From: Mangrovibrevibacter kandeliae
GTDB lineage: Bacteria; Pseudomonadota; Alphaproteobacteria; Rhizobiales; Rhizobiaceae
Assembly: GCF_024519155.1 (NCBI RefSeq)
Contig: NZ_JANIFJ010000001.1
Span: 310,001 to 374,000, forward strand
DNA length: 64,000 nucleotides
Reading direction: 5' to 3'
Shown: positions 25,732-35,860 of the stretch, one piece after another
Position numbering within the stretch: the first letter of the stretch is position 1
Layout: each line of letters begins with the position of its first letter
Position numbers and translations under genes: made by a program
The notes under the pieces: model-generated
Databases searched by the model: none
Seen by the model: only the letters and a program-made list of their open reading frames with translations
What the model was told of the DNA's origin: nothing

Positions 25732-26192
25732 GCGTGTCGGACGCAGACGCACAGACTGAAGCCATCACACTCGAGCAGAGCTATCCGCATTCGGCGGCGG
25801 CGATGTGGAAGGCGCTCACCACGCCCGAGCTGATGGCGCGATGGCTGATGGAGCCGACCGGCTTCGAGCCGGTGGTCGGCAATCGCTTCACCTACCGGAC
25901 CACGCCGTCCGGTCCGTGGGACGGCACCATCCACTGCGAGGTGCTCGACGTCGTTCCGTTGAAGCGCCTCGTCCACTCCTGGCGGGGCGGCAGCGCGGCG
26001 AACAGCGGGTACGGCTCGCTGCTCGACACGGTCGTGACCTGGACGCTGGCGCAGACGGAGGGCGGCACCCTGGTTCGTGTCGTCCATTCCGGCTTCCGCC
26101 TGCCGCGCAACGAGTTCGCATTCCGCAACATGAGCAATGGATGGCCGAAGGTCATCCGCCGGATCGGCGAGTTCGCCGGAGAGGAGGACTGA
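25728..26192 (+). CDS. SRPBCC / AHSA1-domain protein
   Basis: A 154-residue START-like protein. It begins with the AHSA1 pattern AITLEQSYPHSAAAMWKALTTPELMARWLM (positions 9-38) and continues with GNRFTYRT, GTIHCEVLDVVPLKRLVHSW and TVVTWTLAQTEGGTLVRVVHSGF. Helix-grip folds of this type bind hydrophobic ligands. The precise role of ArsR-linked members is not established. The start is coupled to the ArsR stop (ATGA), and the GST gene begins two bases after the stop, so all three form one operon. Confidence 0.87.
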   Translation: MSVSDADAQTEAITLEQSYPHSAAAMWKALTTPELMARWLMEPTGFEPVVGNRFTYRTTPSGPWDGTIHCEVLDVVPLKRLVHSWRGGSAANSGYGSLLDTVVTWTLAQTEGGTLVRVVHSGFRLPRNEFAFRNMSNGWPKVIRRIGEFAGEED

Positions 26193-26193
26193 G

Positions 26194-26853
26194 ATGGAGC
26201 GCATTACCGTCACCGGGTTCCGGTGGGTTCCGACCTTCGCACAGGGTCTCGCACGCGACCTGCGCGTCCGCTGGGCGCTGCAGGAGGCTGGCCTGGCGTA
26301 CGACGTCGATCTGATCGATCTCGGCGAACGGCATTCGGAGAGCTATCGCCGCAGGCATCCCTTCGGCCTGATCCCTGCCTTCGAGGCGGACGGGCACGAC
26401 GTGTTCGAATCCGGCGCCATCCTGCACCGGATCGCGGAGGTGTCGCCGGAACTGATGCCGACGGACGCGGCCGGACGGGCCAACACGCTTGCCTGGATGT
26501 TCGCCGCGCTCAACACGGTCGAACCACCGCTCGACGCCCTGTCGGTGCTGGATCTTCAGCACCCCGGCGAGGAGTGGGCGAAGCTTCGGCGGCCGGGAGC
26601 GGTCGAGGCGGTGCAGGTGAGGCTGGACGCATTGGCGGCATGGCTGGAACCGCGCGACTTCCTCCTCGGCCGGTTCACGGCTGCCGACATCCTGATGACG
26701 ACCGTGCTCCGTCTCATCCGGCACACGGATCTGGTGACGCGCATCCCGGTGCTCGAGGTCTACCAGACGCGATGCGAGGCGAGGCCGGCATTTCAGCGGG
26801 CGCTCGCCGAGCAGATGGACGGCTATCGGCAGAACGCGCCGATGGCGGCCTGA
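26194..26853 (+). CDS. Glutathione S-transferase family protein
   Basis: A 219-residue cytosolic GST. The N-terminal thioredoxin-like domain (about 1-80) includes FGLIPAFEADGHDVFESGAI, with the cis-Pro (LIPAF) and the Glu-Ser pair that binds glutathione. The all-helical C-terminal domain shows LLGRFTAADILMTTVLR near residue 165. No classical catalytic Tyr or Ser can be assigned with confidence. It completes the ArsR-AHSA1-GST operon, which suggests a detoxification or xenobiotic response. The ATG at 26194 follows GAGGAGGACTG; a longer frame upstream overlaps the AHSA1 gene and is rejected. Confidence 0.85.
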   Translation: MERITVTGFRWVPTFAQGLARDLRVRWALQEAGLAYDVDLIDLGERHSESYRRRHPFGLIPAFEADGHDVFESGAILHRIAEVSPELMPTDAAGRANTLAWMFAALNTVEPPLDALSVLDLQHPGEEWAKLRRPGAVEAVQVRLDALAAWLEPRDFLLGRFTAADILMTTVLRLIRHTDLVTRIPVLEVYQTRCEARPAFQRALAEQMDGYRQNAPMAA

Positions 26854-26924
26854 CGGGCAGGCCCGGACGGGGCTCGTAGCAGCGTCAGGCGACCGAGAGG
26901 TCCGCCGCCATCCGCCGTGCCGTG

Positions 26925-29027
26925 TCAGCCGGCCGTGCCCATCACCTTCAGTGAGAAGGAGTAGATGTAGGCGACCTCCTCCAGCCGGGCGAAGCGGCCG
27001 GAGGCGCCACCATGGCCGGCGTCCATGTTGACGCGCAGGAGGATCGGGTTGTCGTCGGTCTTCGTCTCGCGCAGCCGCGCCACCCACTTCGCCGGCTCCC
27101 AGTAGGTCACCCGGGGGTCGGTGAGGCCGGCGAGCACCAGCATCGGCGGATAGGCCTGGGCCTGGACGTTGTCGTACGGGCTGTAGCCGGCGATGACCGC
27201 GAAATCCGCTTCCGACTGCAGCGGATTGCCCCATTCGGGCCATTCCGGCGGGGTCAGCGGCAGGGTGTCGTCGAGCATCGTGTTGAGGACGTCGACGAAC
27301 GGCACGACCGCGACGATCGCGCCAAACTTCTCCGGCGCGATGTTGGCGATCGCGCCCATCAGCATGCCGCCGGCCGAGCCGCCCTGCGCGACGATCCGCT
27401 CGTGCCGGGTGAAGCCTTCGGCGACGAGATGGTCGGCGACCGCGATGAAGTCGGTGAAGGTGTTGCGCTTGTGCTCGCGCCGCCCGGCCTCGTACCAGCG
27501 GAAGCCCTTGTCCTTGCCGCCGCGAATGTGGGCGATCGCCCAGACAAAGCCGCGATCGACCAGCGACAGGCAGTTGGCGTTGAATGCGGCGGGAATGGTG
27601 ATGCCGTAGGAGCCGTAGCCGTAGAGCATGCAGGGCGCCGACCCGTCGAGGGGCGTGTCCCTGCGGTAGAGGAGCGAGACGGGGACTGTCTCGCCGTCGG
27701 TGGCCGGGGCGAAGATGCGGCGGGTGACGTAGGCGTCGGGATCGTGCCCGGACGGCACCTCCTGCGTCTTCAGGAGGCGGCGCTCGCGCGTCTCGACATC
27801 GTACTCGAAGGTCTGCGCCGGCGTCGTCAACGACGAATAGCTGAAACGGATGGTGGTGGTGTCGAACTCGTAGGTGCCGCCGAGCCCGAGCGAATACGCT
27901 TCCTCGTCGAAGGCGATGACGTGTTCGGCGCCATCGGCGAGGCGCTTGACCACGATGCGCGGCAGTCCCTCGCGCCGCTCCAGCCAGATCAGGTGGCGCT
28001 TCAGCACCATGTGGCTGAGGATCAGCCGCCCGTCCTCGTGCGGCACGTAGTCGGTCCACTCGCTGCGCCGCGAGGAACCGGTCGAGGCGGTGGCGATCTT
28101 GAAGTCGCGCGCGCCGTCGGCGTTGGTCAGGATGTAGAGGGTGCCGTCGGCCTCGTCGACATAATACTCGACGCCGCGCTCGCGCTCGGCGACAAGCCGC
28201 GGCTCGGCCGCGGGATTGCCGGCCGGGATCAGCCAGGTCTCCGACGTCTCGTGCTCGTGGATGTCGATCACCACGAACTCGCCCGACTGCGTCTTGTCGA
28301 CGTCCATGAAGAAGCCGGAATCGGTCTCTTCGTAGATCAGGGCATCGGTAGCCGGGTCGCTGCCGAGCTTGTGGTAGTAGACGCGGCTCGGTCGGTGGTT
28401 GGCGTCGAGCCGGGTGTAGAAGAAGCCGCGCGAGCGGGCGCTCCAGGCGACGCCGCCCGACGTGTCCTCGATCCGGTACGGCAGATCCTCGCCGGTCGAC
28501 AGGTCGCGGATCGAGATGGCGTAGAACTCCGACCCTTTGTCGTCGTGCGACCAGGCGAGCCACGCGTGGTCTGGCGAATGGCCGACGCTGCCAAGCGAGA
28601 AGTAGGCGCGCTCGGCGGCCTCGACCTCGCCGTCGAGCAGCACCGTCTCGGTGCCGTCGCCGCCGTCGCGCAGCCGGCGGACATAGCGAGGATATTCCGC
28701 CCCCTCCCGATAGGCGACACCGTAGGCATAGGCACCATCGGGCGCCGGAACCGAGGAATCGTCCTCCTTGATCCGCCCGCGCATCTCGGCGATCAGGTCG
28801 GCTCTGAGCGGGCCAAGACCCGCCATCACCGCCTCCTGATAGGCGTTCTCTGCGGCGAGATGAGCCCGGATCGCGGGGTCGAGGCTCGCCGGATCCTTGA
28901 ACACGTCCTGCCAGTTCTCGGCCCGAAGCCAGGCAAAGGGATCGATGCGTTCGCGTCCGTGCCGACGATCGGAGACCTCCCGTCGCTCGGGCATGGGCGG
29001 GCTTGGCAGAAGAGTCGGGTTCGACAT
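26925..29027 (-). CDS. S9 family serine peptidase, oligopeptidase B-like
   Basis: A 700-residue prolyl oligopeptidase-family enzyme. An N-terminal beta-propeller (about 70-410) is followed by an alpha/beta hydrolase domain. The nucleophile is in VAQGGSAGGMLMGA, the acid in LAGLTDPRVTYWEP, and the histidine in NMDAGHGGASGRF near the C-terminus. The segment LYGYGSYG precedes the hydrolase core. Order and length match oligopeptidase B (PtrB), which cleaves short peptides after basic residues in the cytoplasm. No signal peptide. The ATG at 29027 is preferred because the longer frame adds an unlikely Arg/Pro-rich leader. It is divergent from the mrp operon. Confidence 0.9.
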   Translation of the reverse strand: MSNPTLLPSPPMPERREVSDRRHGRERIDPFAWLRAENWQDVFKDPASLDPAIRAHLAAENAYQEAVMAGLGPLRADLIAEMRGRIKEDDSSVPAPDGAYAYGVAYREGAEYPRYVRRLRDGGDGTETVLLDGEVEAAERAYFSLGSVGHSPDHAWLAWSHDDKGSEFYAISIRDLSTGEDLPYRIEDTSGGVAWSARSRGFFYTRLDANHRPSRVYYHKLGSDPATDALIYEETDSGFFMDVDKTQSGEFVVIDIHEHETSETWLIPAGNPAAEPRLVAERERGVEYYVDEADGTLYILTNADGARDFKIATASTGSSRRSEWTDYVPHEDGRLILSHMVLKRHLIWLERREGLPRIVVKRLADGAEHVIAFDEEAYSLGLGGTYEFDTTTIRFSYSSLTTPAQTFEYDVETRERRLLKTQEVPSGHDPDAYVTRRIFAPATDGETVPVSLLYRRDTPLDGSAPCMLYGYGSYGITIPAAFNANCLSLVDRGFVWAIAHIRGGKDKGFRWYEAGRREHKRNTFTDFIAVADHLVAEGFTRHERIVAQGGSAGGMLMGAIANIAPEKFGAIVAVVPFVDVLNTMLDDTLPLTPPEWPEWGNPLQSEADFAVIAGYSPYDNVQAQAYPPMLVLAGLTDPRVTYWEPAKWVARLRETKTDDNPILLRVNMDAGHGGASGRFARLEEVAYIYSFSLKVMGTAG

Positions 29028-29255
29028 GGGCTCTCGAGCAGGCGTTGAGGTCTTGAAGTCCCGCGGCGAAGGACGGATTGGCAGCCGACAGCTAGGAACT
29101 GGCGGGCGCGACCGCAATATGCTTTGCCGGGCATGCACGTGCGGAAAGCTCACGGAACTGTCAATGCTTCGGCTTGCGGTAAGGGCAAGGTCTCCTTAAC
29201 AGGGGACCGGGCGCCGATCGCGACGCCTTGCGGTCGAAGGAGGGTGTACGAGGGG

Positions 29256-31613
29256 ATGGGTGACGGGGCGCATCAGGCCGGCTTCATCGCGCTTGCGCTT
29301 CCGTTCGTGGCAGCCCTCCTGGCGCCTGCGCTGACGCGCCTTCTGCGTCATCACGCCGCCTGGATCCTGGCGCTGTTTCCGGCCGCCATCTTCGCGATCG
29401 TGGCGGGCTTCGCCGACCCGGTGCTGTTCGCCCAGCCGGTGTTGTTCGGCTTCGACTGGATTCCCGATCTTTCGATCCGCTTCGCCTTTCGCCTCGACGG
29501 TCTGTCCTTCGCCTTCGCGCTGCTGATCAGCGGCATCGGCACGCTGATCGTGCTCTATGCCGGCGCCTACATGGCGGGACACCCGCATCAGGGGCGCTTC
29601 CTCAGCTTCATCTTCCTGTTCATGGGCGCGATGCTCGGGCTGGTCCTTGCCGACGACCTGATCACGCTCTTCGTCTACTGGGAGCTGACCTCGATCACCT
29701 CCTTCCTGCTGATCGGCTTCGATCACGAGCGCGAGGCGGCGCGCCGGGGGGCGATCCAGGCGCTGGTGATCACCGGCGGCGGCGGTCTCCTGCTGCTCGC
29801 AGGCCTGATCCTGATCCGCGAGACGAGCGGGCTCGGATCCCTTTCTGCGCTGCTCGGGGCGGGCGACGTGCTGCGTGACAGCGACCTCTACATGCCGATC
29901 CTGCTGCTCGTGCTCGGCGGCGCCTTCACCAAGTCGGCGCAGGTGCCGTTCCATGTCTGGCTGCCCAACGCAATGGAAGCGCCGACGCCGGTCTCGGCCT
30001 ATCTGCACTCGGCCACCATGGTGAAGGCCGGCGTCTACCTGCTCCTGCGGCTGAACCCGGTGCTCGGCCATACGGCGCTGTGGGAGACGATCCTGCCGGC
30101 GTTCGGCGGGGTGACGCTGATCACGGGCGCGCTGTTGGCGCTGAAGCAGCGCGACCTCAAGCTCGTCCTCGCCTACACCACCATGGCCTCGCTCGGCCTC
30201 CTGGTGATGCTGATCGGCGCCGGCAGCCATGCCGCGATCGAGGGCGCGGTGCTCTATCTGATCGCCCACTCCATGTTCAAGGGCGGCTTGTTCATGGTCG
30301 CGGGCTCGCTCGACCACGGCGCCGGCACGCGCGACATCGCCTCGCTGCGCGGTCTCGCCGGCGCAATGCCCGTGACCTTTGCCGCGGGTCTCCTCGGGGC
30401 GCTGTCGATGGGCGGCCTGCCGCCGCTCTACGGCTTCCTCGCCAAGGAGGAGATCTACGCGGCCACCGCCGGGCTCGACGTCCGGGCGCTGCTCCTGACC
30501 GCCGCGGCCGTCGCCGGCAACGCCCTGATGTTCTCCGCCGCGTTCCTCGTCGGCTTGAAGCCGTTCCTCGGGCGCCGGCACGACGGGCTGGCGCATGCCC
30601 ACGAGGGCGCCCCGGGCCTGTGGATCGGCCCGCTGCTCCTCGGTCTCGCGGCTCTCTTCGCCGGCCTGAAGCCGACGCTCGCGCACTTCGCCTTCGCCAA
30701 TCCGATGGCGTCCGCGGCGCTCGGTTCGCCGGCCGAAATCCATGCCGCAGTCGAATTCCACTGGGGCGCGCCACTGGCGCTGTCGCTTCTGACGGTCGCG
30801 ATCGGCGTGGCGCTCTATCTCGGCGCGCGCCGCGTCCACGACGTGCTCCACGGAGGCTTCACCGCCATCGGCTGGGGACCGGACCGGGGCTTCGACCAGG
30901 CGATGCGCGGGCTGCTGCGCGGCGCGTTCCTGCTGACCCACCGCCTGCAGTCGGGGCGGCTCGACTACTACATGACGACCACCTTCGCGGTGATCGCGGT
31001 GGCGCTGCTCGGCTCGATGGCCGCAGGCGGCGGCCTGCCGGTGCTGCCGGCCTTCCCGCACCTCTTCTTCTACGAGTGGACGGTGCTGGCGATCCTCGTC
31101 GTCGGCGTCGTCCTGGTGCTGATCGCCAAGAACCGTCTGACGGCCATCGTCTCGCTCGGCATCCAGGGCTTCGCCATCGCGCTCCTGTTCATTCTGCTCG
31201 GTGCACCGGACCTCTCCTTCACCCAGTTCATGGTCGAGACGCTGTCGGTCGTCGTGCTGGCGCTGGTGATGACGCGGCTGCGCCTGCAGCGGGCCGATCA
31301 CCGGCCGTGGCGCGAGGTGCTGCCGGACATGGCGGTGGCGCTCGCGGCCGGCTCCGGTTTCGGTCTCTTCCTCCTGAAGGTCACGCAGACGCCCTTCGAC
31401 AACGCGCTGACGGCCTTCTTCGGCGAGTACAGCCGGACGATCGCGCACGGCCGCAACGTCGTCAACGTCATCATCGTCGACTTCCGCGGCCTCGACACGA
31501 TGGGCGAGATCGCGGTCGTCATGACCACCGGCCTCGCCATCCTAGCGCTGATCCGCATCCGGGTCGGGCGTCGCGGCGAGCCGCACCCCGACATGGCGGA
31601 GGCGCCGGAATGA
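29256..31613 (+). CDS. mrpA: Na+(K+)/H+ antiporter subunit A
   Basis: A 785-residue polytopic subunit of the Mrp/Mnh/Pha complex and a homologue of complex I NuoL. The proton-path Glu lies in [19 protein letters not shown] near residue 140, and the conserved Lys-rich helix is [17 protein letters not shown] near 225. Next come [19 protein letters not shown] and [19 protein letters not shown]. The C-terminal part (about 590-785) is the usual MrpA extension. The complex exchanges cytoplasmic Na+ or K+ for protons and supports salt and pH tolerance. The ATG at 29256 follows GAGGGG. Its stop overlaps mrpB (ATGA). Confidence 0.95.
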   Translation: MGDGAHQAGFIALALPFVAALLAPALTRLLRHHAAWILALFPAAIFAIVAGFADPVLFAQPVLFGFDWIPDLSIRFAFRLDGLSFAFALLISGIGTLIVLYAGAYMAGHPHQGRFLSFIFLFMGAMLGLVLADDLITLFVYWELTSITSFLLIGFDHEREAARRGAIQALVITGGGGLLLLAGLILIRETSGLGSLSALLGAGDVLRDSDLYMPILLLVLGGAFTKSAQVPFHVWLPNAMEAPTPVSAYLHSATMVKAGVYLLLRLNPVLGHTALWETILPAFGGVTLITGALLALKQRDLKLVLAYTTMASLGLLVMLIGAGSHAAIEGAVLYLIAHSMFKGGLFMVAGSLDHGAGTRDIASLRGLAGAMPVTFAAGLLGALSMGGLPPLYGFLAKEEIYAATAGLDVRALLLTAAAVAGNALMFSAAFLVGLKPFLGRRHDGLAHAHEGAPGLWIGPLLLGLAALFAGLKPTLAHFAFANPMASAALGSPAEIHAAVEFHWGAPLALSLLTVAIGVALYLGARRVHDVLHGGFTAIGWGPDRGFDQAMRGLLRGAFLLTHRLQSGRLDYYMTTTFAVIAVALLGSMAAGGGLPVLPAFPHLFFYEWTVLAILVVGVVLVLIAKNRLTAIVSLGIQGFAIALLFILLGAPDLSFTQFMVETLSVVVLALVMTRLRLQRADHRPWREVLPDMAVALAAGSGFGLFLLKVTQTPFDNALTAFFGEYSRTIAHGRNVVNVIIVDFRGLDTMGEIAVVMTTGLAILALIRIRVGRRGEPHPDMAEAPE

Positions 31614-32023
31614 GAACCGTGATCTTCCGCTTCACTGCGCCGTACCTGACCAGCCTGATGGTGCTGTTCTCGATCTTCGTGCTCCTGCGCGGGCACAACG
31701 AGCCCGGCGGCGGCTTCATCGGCGGCCTGATCGCCGCCTCCGCCTTCGCCATCTACGGCATTGCCTGCGGCGTCGCGCCGGTGCGCAGGGCGCTCTACTT
31801 CCACCCGATGGCGATCGCCGCGACCGGTCTCCTCGTCTCGGTCTCGGCCGGCTGCATCTCGATCCTCCTCGGTCGGCGTTTCCTCACCGGCCTCTGGACC
31901 TTTCCCGACGTCCTCGGCGGCATCGGCCTGTCGACCCCCGTGATGTTCGACATCGGCGTCTATCTCGTCGTGGTCGGCGCGATCACCTCGATCGCGCTGG
32001 CGCTCGAGGAGGGGGACGACTGA
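31610..32023 (+). CDS. mrpB: Na+(K+)/H+ antiporter subunit B
   Basis: A 137-residue four-helix membrane subunit. The family signature [19 protein letters not shown] lies at about residues 23-41, with the conserved NEPGGGF loop, and [30 protein letters not shown] follows at about 92-121. It is a separate gene rather than a fusion with mrpA, unlike the fused PhaAB of some rhizobia. It overlaps both neighbours (ATGA with mrpA, TGATG with mrpC), so translation is coupled. Confidence 0.93.
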   Translation: MRTVIFRFTAPYLTSLMVLFSIFVLLRGHNEPGGGFIGGLIAASAFAIYGIACGVAPVRRALYFHPMAIAATGLLVSVSAGCISILLGRRFLTGLWTFPDVLGGIGLSTPVMFDIGVYLVVVGAITSIALALEEGDD

Positions 32024-32400
32024 TGGAAGCCGCGCTCTCGCTCGTCGTCGCGATCCTGTTCTCGGTCGCGATCTACATGCTCCTGTCCAAGCACATCATC
32101 CGGATGCTGCTCGGGACGGTGCTGCTCGGCAACGGGGTCAACCTCCTGATCTTCACCGCCGGCCGCGTGCCCGCGATCACGCCGCCGATCATCCCCGACG
32201 GCGCCGACCATCTGGAGGCCGTCACCGCCAATCCCCTGCCGCAGGCGCTGATCCTGACCGCCATCGTGATCTCCTTTTCCTTCTTCGCCTTCCTGCTGGT
32301 GCTGGCCTACCGGGCCTACCAGGACCTCGGAACCGACGACTCGGACGAGATGCGCGTCGCCGAACCCGAGGAGCAGGGGCTGCCGCCCCTCGGCTACTGA
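32023..32400 (+). CDS. mrpC: Na+(K+)/H+ antiporter subunit C
   Basis: A 125-residue NuoK-like subunit. Three hydrophobic helices, with KHIIRMLLGTVLLGNGVNLLIF near residue 24 and the NPLPQALILTAIVISFSFFAF segment near 70, are diagnostic for MrpC/MnhC. It ends in an acidic tail. It overlaps mrpB by one base and is followed three bases later by mrpD. Confidence 0.94.
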   Translation: MEAALSLVVAILFSVAIYMLLSKHIIRMLLGTVLLGNGVNLLIFTAGRVPAITPPIIPDGADHLEAVTANPLPQALILTAIVISFSFFAFLLVLAYRAYQDLGTDDSDEMRVAEPEEQGLPPLGY

Positions 32401-32403
32401 GCG

Positions 32404-34020
32404 ATGGCCGTTTCCGACACCCATGCCGCGATCGACGCGAGCGCGGCGCAGCTGCCCGGGGCGCTTGCGGCCGCCGACTACCTGCCGATCCTGCCGGTGG
32501 TGATCTGCTTCCTCGCCGGCGCGGTGATGCTCATCCTGCGCAAACGGACCGCATGGCACGGCTGGATCGCGATCCCGGCGCTCTGCCTTCTGACGCTGAC
32601 CGATCTCCTGCTGCTGCGCCGGGTGGCGGGCGAAGGGCCGCAGACGATGATGATGGGCGGCTGGCGCGCGCCCTTCGGCATCGCTTTCACCGCGGACCTC
32701 GCCGGCACGCTGTTCGCCACCGTCGGAGCGATGGTGGCGCTCGCCTGCGGGCTCTTCGCGCTCGTCTCGATCAGCGCGGAAGAGCGGCGCTACGGCTTCT
32801 TCCCCTTCCTGTTCCTGATGATGGGCGGCGTCTCCGGTGCATTCCTCACCGGCGACATCTTCAACCTCTACGTCTGGTTCGAGGTGCTGCTGATCGGCTC
32901 CTTCGGCCTCCTGATCCTCGGCTCGCGGCACCAGCAGCTCGACGGGGCGATCAAGTACTGCTTCCTGAACCTCGTCGGCACGACGCTGTTCCTGATCGCG
33001 ACGGGCTATCTCTACGGCTGGTTCGGCACGCTCAACATGGCCGACATCGCCCGCAAGGCGGCGGACCAGCCGGCGGGCGGGGGGCTCTACACCATCGCCG
33101 CGCTGTATCTCGTCGCCTTCGGGATGAAGGCCGCCGGTTTCCCGCTGAACGCCTGGTTGCCGGCCTCCTACCATACGCCGCGCTTCGTGGTGTCGGCGCT
33201 GTTCGCGGGACTTCTGACCAAGGTCGGCGTCTATGCGCTGATCCGGGTGCTCCTGATGCTGCTCGCGCCGCAGCAGCAGGACCTCGCCTTCATCCTTGCC
33301 TGGGTGGCCGGACTGACGATGATGGTCGGCGCTCTCGGCGCGCTGGCGCAGACCGACCTGCGGCGGCTCCTCAACTACGTGGTGATCTCCGGCATCGGCA
33401 CGATCTTCGTCGGCATCGCGGCGCCGGGGGCGCTCGGGGCGGGCGGCGACGGGGCCGTGGGCCTCAGCGGCGCGCTGTTCTACGCGCTGCATTCGATCGT
33501 GGTGATGACCGGCCTGTACCTCGCCGCCGGCGTCGCGACCGACCGCGCCGGCTCGTCCTCCCTGCACGACATGGGCGGGCTCTGGCGCGGCCATGTCGGC
33601 TTCGCCGCAATGATGCTGGTGCTGCTCTTCGCCGTCTCGGGACTGCCGCCCTTTTCCGGCTTCTGGCCGAAGCTGATGCTGGTGCGTGCCAGCTTCGCGG
33701 CGGGCATGCCGTGGCTCGGCGCGGCGGTGCTCGCGTCCGGCTTCCTCGTCACGATCGCCAGTGCGCGCGTCTTCGCGCTCGCCTTCTGGCGCAGCAAGCC
33801 CGAGCATGAGGCGATGGTGGTCGAGCCTGCGCGCTATGAGCACCTGGACGGCCCGAAGCCACGCGGGGCCGACGCGATGCTGCCGATCCTCGGCCTCGTC
33901 TGCCTCGTTCTCGCCGCCGGGCTGTGGCCGCAATGGCTGGCGGGGCTGACCCGTACGGCCGCCGCGGGCATCCTCGACCCCGGCGCCTATCTCCACTCGG
34001 TGTTCGGAGCCGCGCCATGA
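32404..34020 (+). CDS. mrpD: Na+(K+)/H+ antiporter subunit D
   Basis: A 538-residue NuoN/M-like subunit with about fourteen helices. Key regions are [21 protein letters not shown] near residue 150 (conserved Glu), [20 protein letters not shown] near 240 (Lys), and [18 protein letters not shown]. The length is slightly above the common 490-500 because of an N-terminal extension. It forms a proton path in the complex beside mrpA. Its stop overlaps mrpE (ATGA). Confidence 0.95.
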   Translation: MAVSDTHAAIDASAAQLPGALAAADYLPILPVVICFLAGAVMLILRKRTAWHGWIAIPALCLLTLTDLLLLRRVAGEGPQTMMMGGWRAPFGIAFTADLAGTLFATVGAMVALACGLFALVSISAEERRYGFFPFLFLMMGGVSGAFLTGDIFNLYVWFEVLLIGSFGLLILGSRHQQLDGAIKYCFLNLVGTTLFLIATGYLYGWFGTLNMADIARKAADQPAGGGLYTIAALYLVAFGMKAAGFPLNAWLPASYHTPRFVVSALFAGLLTKVGVYALIRVLLMLLAPQQQDLAFILAWVAGLTMMVGALGALAQTDLRRLLNYVVISGIGTIFVGIAAPGALGAGGDGAVGLSGALFYALHSIVVMTGLYLAAGVATDRAGSSSLHDMGGLWRGHVGFAAMMLVLLFAVSGLPPFSGFWPKLMLVRASFAAGMPWLGAAVLASGFLVTIASARVFALAFWRSKPEHEAMVVEPARYEHLDGPKPRGADAMLPILGLVCLVLAAGLWPQWLAGLTRTAAAGILDPGAYLHSVFGAAP

Positions 34021-34490
34021 CGCTGTTTGCGATCAACCTCGTGCTGACGCTGATCTGGGCGATCGTCACCGGATCCTTCTCGCTGTCCAATCTTGCGCTG
34101 GGCTTCGTGCTCAGCGCCTTCTCGCTGTTCCTGATCCGCGAGCAGGTCGGCACCGCCGGCTATGTCGAGCGCGCCCGGCGCCTCGTGGCGCTGGCGCTGC
34201 TGTTCTTCTGGGAACTGCTGAAGTCGGCCTTCACCGTCGCCAAGATCGTCACGCGGCGCAGGATCGACGTGAAGCCCGGCATCTTCGCCTATCCGCTGAA
34301 GGTGCAGAGCGACTTCGAGATCTCGCTGCTGGCCAACCTGATCACGCTGACGCCAGGCACGCTTTCGGTCGACGTGTCGGAGGACCGCTCCACCCTCTAC
34401 GTCCATGCGCTCGACTGCTCCGACCCCGACGGCACCCGACGCGACATCGCCAACGGCTTCGAGCGCAAGATCATGGAGGCGTTCGGATGA
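34017..34490 (+). CDS. mrpE: Na+(K+)/H+ antiporter subunit E
   Basis: A 157-residue subunit. Two N-terminal helices include [22 protein letters not shown] conserved soluble domain follows with [30 protein letters not shown] near residues 80-110 and the [16 protein letters not shown] strand, all typical for MrpE/MnhE. It overlaps mrpD and mrpF by four bases at each end. A longer upstream frame is antisense-like noise. Confidence 0.93.
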   Translation: MTLFAINLVLTLIWAIVTGSFSLSNLALGFVLSAFSLFLIREQVGTAGYVERARRLVALALLFFWELLKSAFTVAKIVTRRRIDVKPGIFAYPLKVQSDFEISLLANLITLTPGTLSVDVSEDRSTLYVHALDCSDPDGTRRDIANGFERKIMEAFG

Positions 34491-34861
34491 GCGTCGAGGA
34501 TCTCGCGTCGCTGTTCCTCGAGCTGTCGCTGCGCCTCTCGCTGGTGCTGCTCGGTGCCGCCTTCCTGATGACGGTGCTTCGGATCTGGAAGGGGCCGACG
34601 CTCGCCGACCGGGTGCTCGGGCTCGACGTCCTGACCTCCATCGCGATCGGCTTCATCGCGGTGGTGGCGATCGACACCGGCTTCACGCTCTATGTCGATA
34701 TCGCCATCGCGCTCGGCCTCGTCGGCTTTCTTGCGACCGTCGCCTTCGCGCGCTTCATCCTGACGCAGGGCGAGGCGGAGGAACACCGCGGCGATGCGCT
34801 GCCGCTGGCCGGTGACCTGCCGGGCTCCGACGGACCCTTCGAGGAGAACGAGGCCCGATGA
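34487..34861 (+). CDS. mrpF: Na+(K+)/H+ antiporter subunit F
   Basis: A 124-residue subunit with three helices. The family core is [25 protein letters not shown] near residue 28. Typical MrpF proteins have about 90 residues. This one carries an extra acidic tail of about 30 residues ([20 protein letters not shown] region) of unknown role. It is coupled to mrpE and mrpG by ATGA overlaps. Confidence 0.93.
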   Translation: MSVEDLASLFLELSLRLSLVLLGAAFLMTVLRIWKGPTLADRVLGLDVLTSIAIGFIAVVAIDTGFTLYVDIAIALGLVGFLATVAFARFILTQGEAEEHRGDALPLAGDLPGSDGPFEENEAR

Positions 34862-35262
34862 CCGCCGTCTTCCAGATCCTCGTCGGCCTCCTGATCCTCT
34901 GCGGTTCGGCCTTCGCCGCCGTCGCGGCGCTCGGCGTGCTGCGCCTGCCGGACCTCTACAGCCGCATGCACGCCGCCTCCAAGGCCGGGGCGGTCGGCTC
35001 CTCGATCATGCTGATCGCGCTGATGCTCGCGACGGACCAGCCGAGCGAGGTGCTGCGGGCGATCGGGGCGATCATCTTCTTCCTGCTGACGGCGCCGATC
35101 TCGGCCCATCTCCTTGCCCGCGCCGCCTACCTCGTCGGCTACCCGATGTGGAAGGGCTCGGTGCTCGACGAAATGCCGGATACCGCCCGCAAGAAGCACT
35201 ACGGGCCGGACCTGCAGGGTGCCAAAGTCAGCCAGTCGGCGACCGACCTCGGCGCGACGTGA
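34858..35262 (+). CDS. mrpG: Na+(K+)/H+ antiporter subunit G
   Basis: A 134-residue subunit closing the seven-gene mrpABCDEFG operon. Three helices with the conserved [21 protein letters not shown] near residue 26 and [17 protein letters not shown] near 80 are diagnostic. The complete set, with overlaps at nearly every junction, indicates a functional complex. No terminator is obvious after it; the DUF423 gene starts 49 bases later on the same strand. Confidence 0.94.
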   Translation: MTAVFQILVGLLILCGSAFAAVAALGVLRLPDLYSRMHAASKAGAVGSSIMLIALMLATDQPSEVLRAIGAIIFFLLTAPISAHLLARAAYLVGYPMWKGSVLDEMPDTARKKHYGPDLQGAKVSQSATDLGAT

Positions 35263-35311
35263 GGACGTCGCTTCGCGCGAGGTGCGACATGGGGAACGCC
35301 TGCCCTTCACC

Positions 35312-35683
35312 ATGACCCGTCGCACCGCCACGTTCTTCCTGATCCTCGCCGGCCTCTACGGGGCGTTCGGCGTCGCGGGTGCCGCGGCTGCGGCGCACGG
35401 GCTCGGCGGCGAGTTCACGATGCTGGCCGCGGCGATGGCGCTGGCCCACGCGCCGGCGCTTCTGGCGCTCGCGCTGGCGCCCGCCGACAGGCTGCGCTTC
35501 GCCTGGTTGCCCGCGGCGCTGCTCGCAGCCGGCGTGCTGCTCTTCTCCGGCGACCTCGGCACCCGCAGCGTCACCGGCGAGCGGCTGTTCCTGAATGCCG
35601 CGCCGACCGGCGGAACGCTCCTGATCCTCGGATGGCTGGCGATCGTCGCCGGCGCGGTGGCCGCGGCACGTCGCGGCGCCTGA
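35312..35683 (+). CDS. DUF423-like small membrane protein
   Basis: A 123-residue, four-helix membrane protein. It starts LILAGLYGAFGVAGAAAAAHGL and carries LFLNAAPTGGTLLILGWLAI near the C-terminus with an intervening LLFSGDLGTRSVTGE loop. This arrangement is the DUF423/YwdK-like family, whose role is unknown. It lies downstream of mrpG on the same strand and may be transcribed with it. Confidence 0.72.
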   Translation: MTRRTATFFLILAGLYGAFGVAGAAAAAHGLGGEFTMLAAAMALAHAPALLALALAPADRLRFAWLPAALLAAGVLLFSGDLGTRSVTGERLFLNAAPTGGTLLILGWLAIVAGAVAAARRGA

Positions 35684-35756
35684 CGCGGTCCAGCGACCAG
35701 GAAACCGCTGCGTATCGTGGTTCGCCTGCTGCACCGGACTGTCGCATGATTGCGCA

Positions 35757-35772
35757 ACGGTGCGTGCACCGT
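35757..35772. promoter_or_regulatory. Operator-like palindrome upstream of the dioxygenase gene
   Basis: ACGGTGC (35757-35763) GT GCACCGT (35766-35772) is a perfect 7-bp inverted repeat with a 2-base spacer, 88 bases upstream of the dioxygenase ATG. The size suits a dimeric MarR- or TetR-type repressor. No regulator gene is adjacent. Confidence 0.4.
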
Positions 35773-35860
35773 CAGGCTGTGCCGCCGCTTGCCGATCACG
35801 CCTATCTGGTGCGGCGAGACGGCGCAGCACTTCGCCCGCCGAGCCTTGCGAGGGACCACC

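Noticed and set aside
26152-28563. 803-codon minus-strand frame over the GST gene and the peptidase
   Set aside because: It is a shifted frame of the real peptidase and antisense to the GST gene; its translation is Arg/Ala-rich noise.
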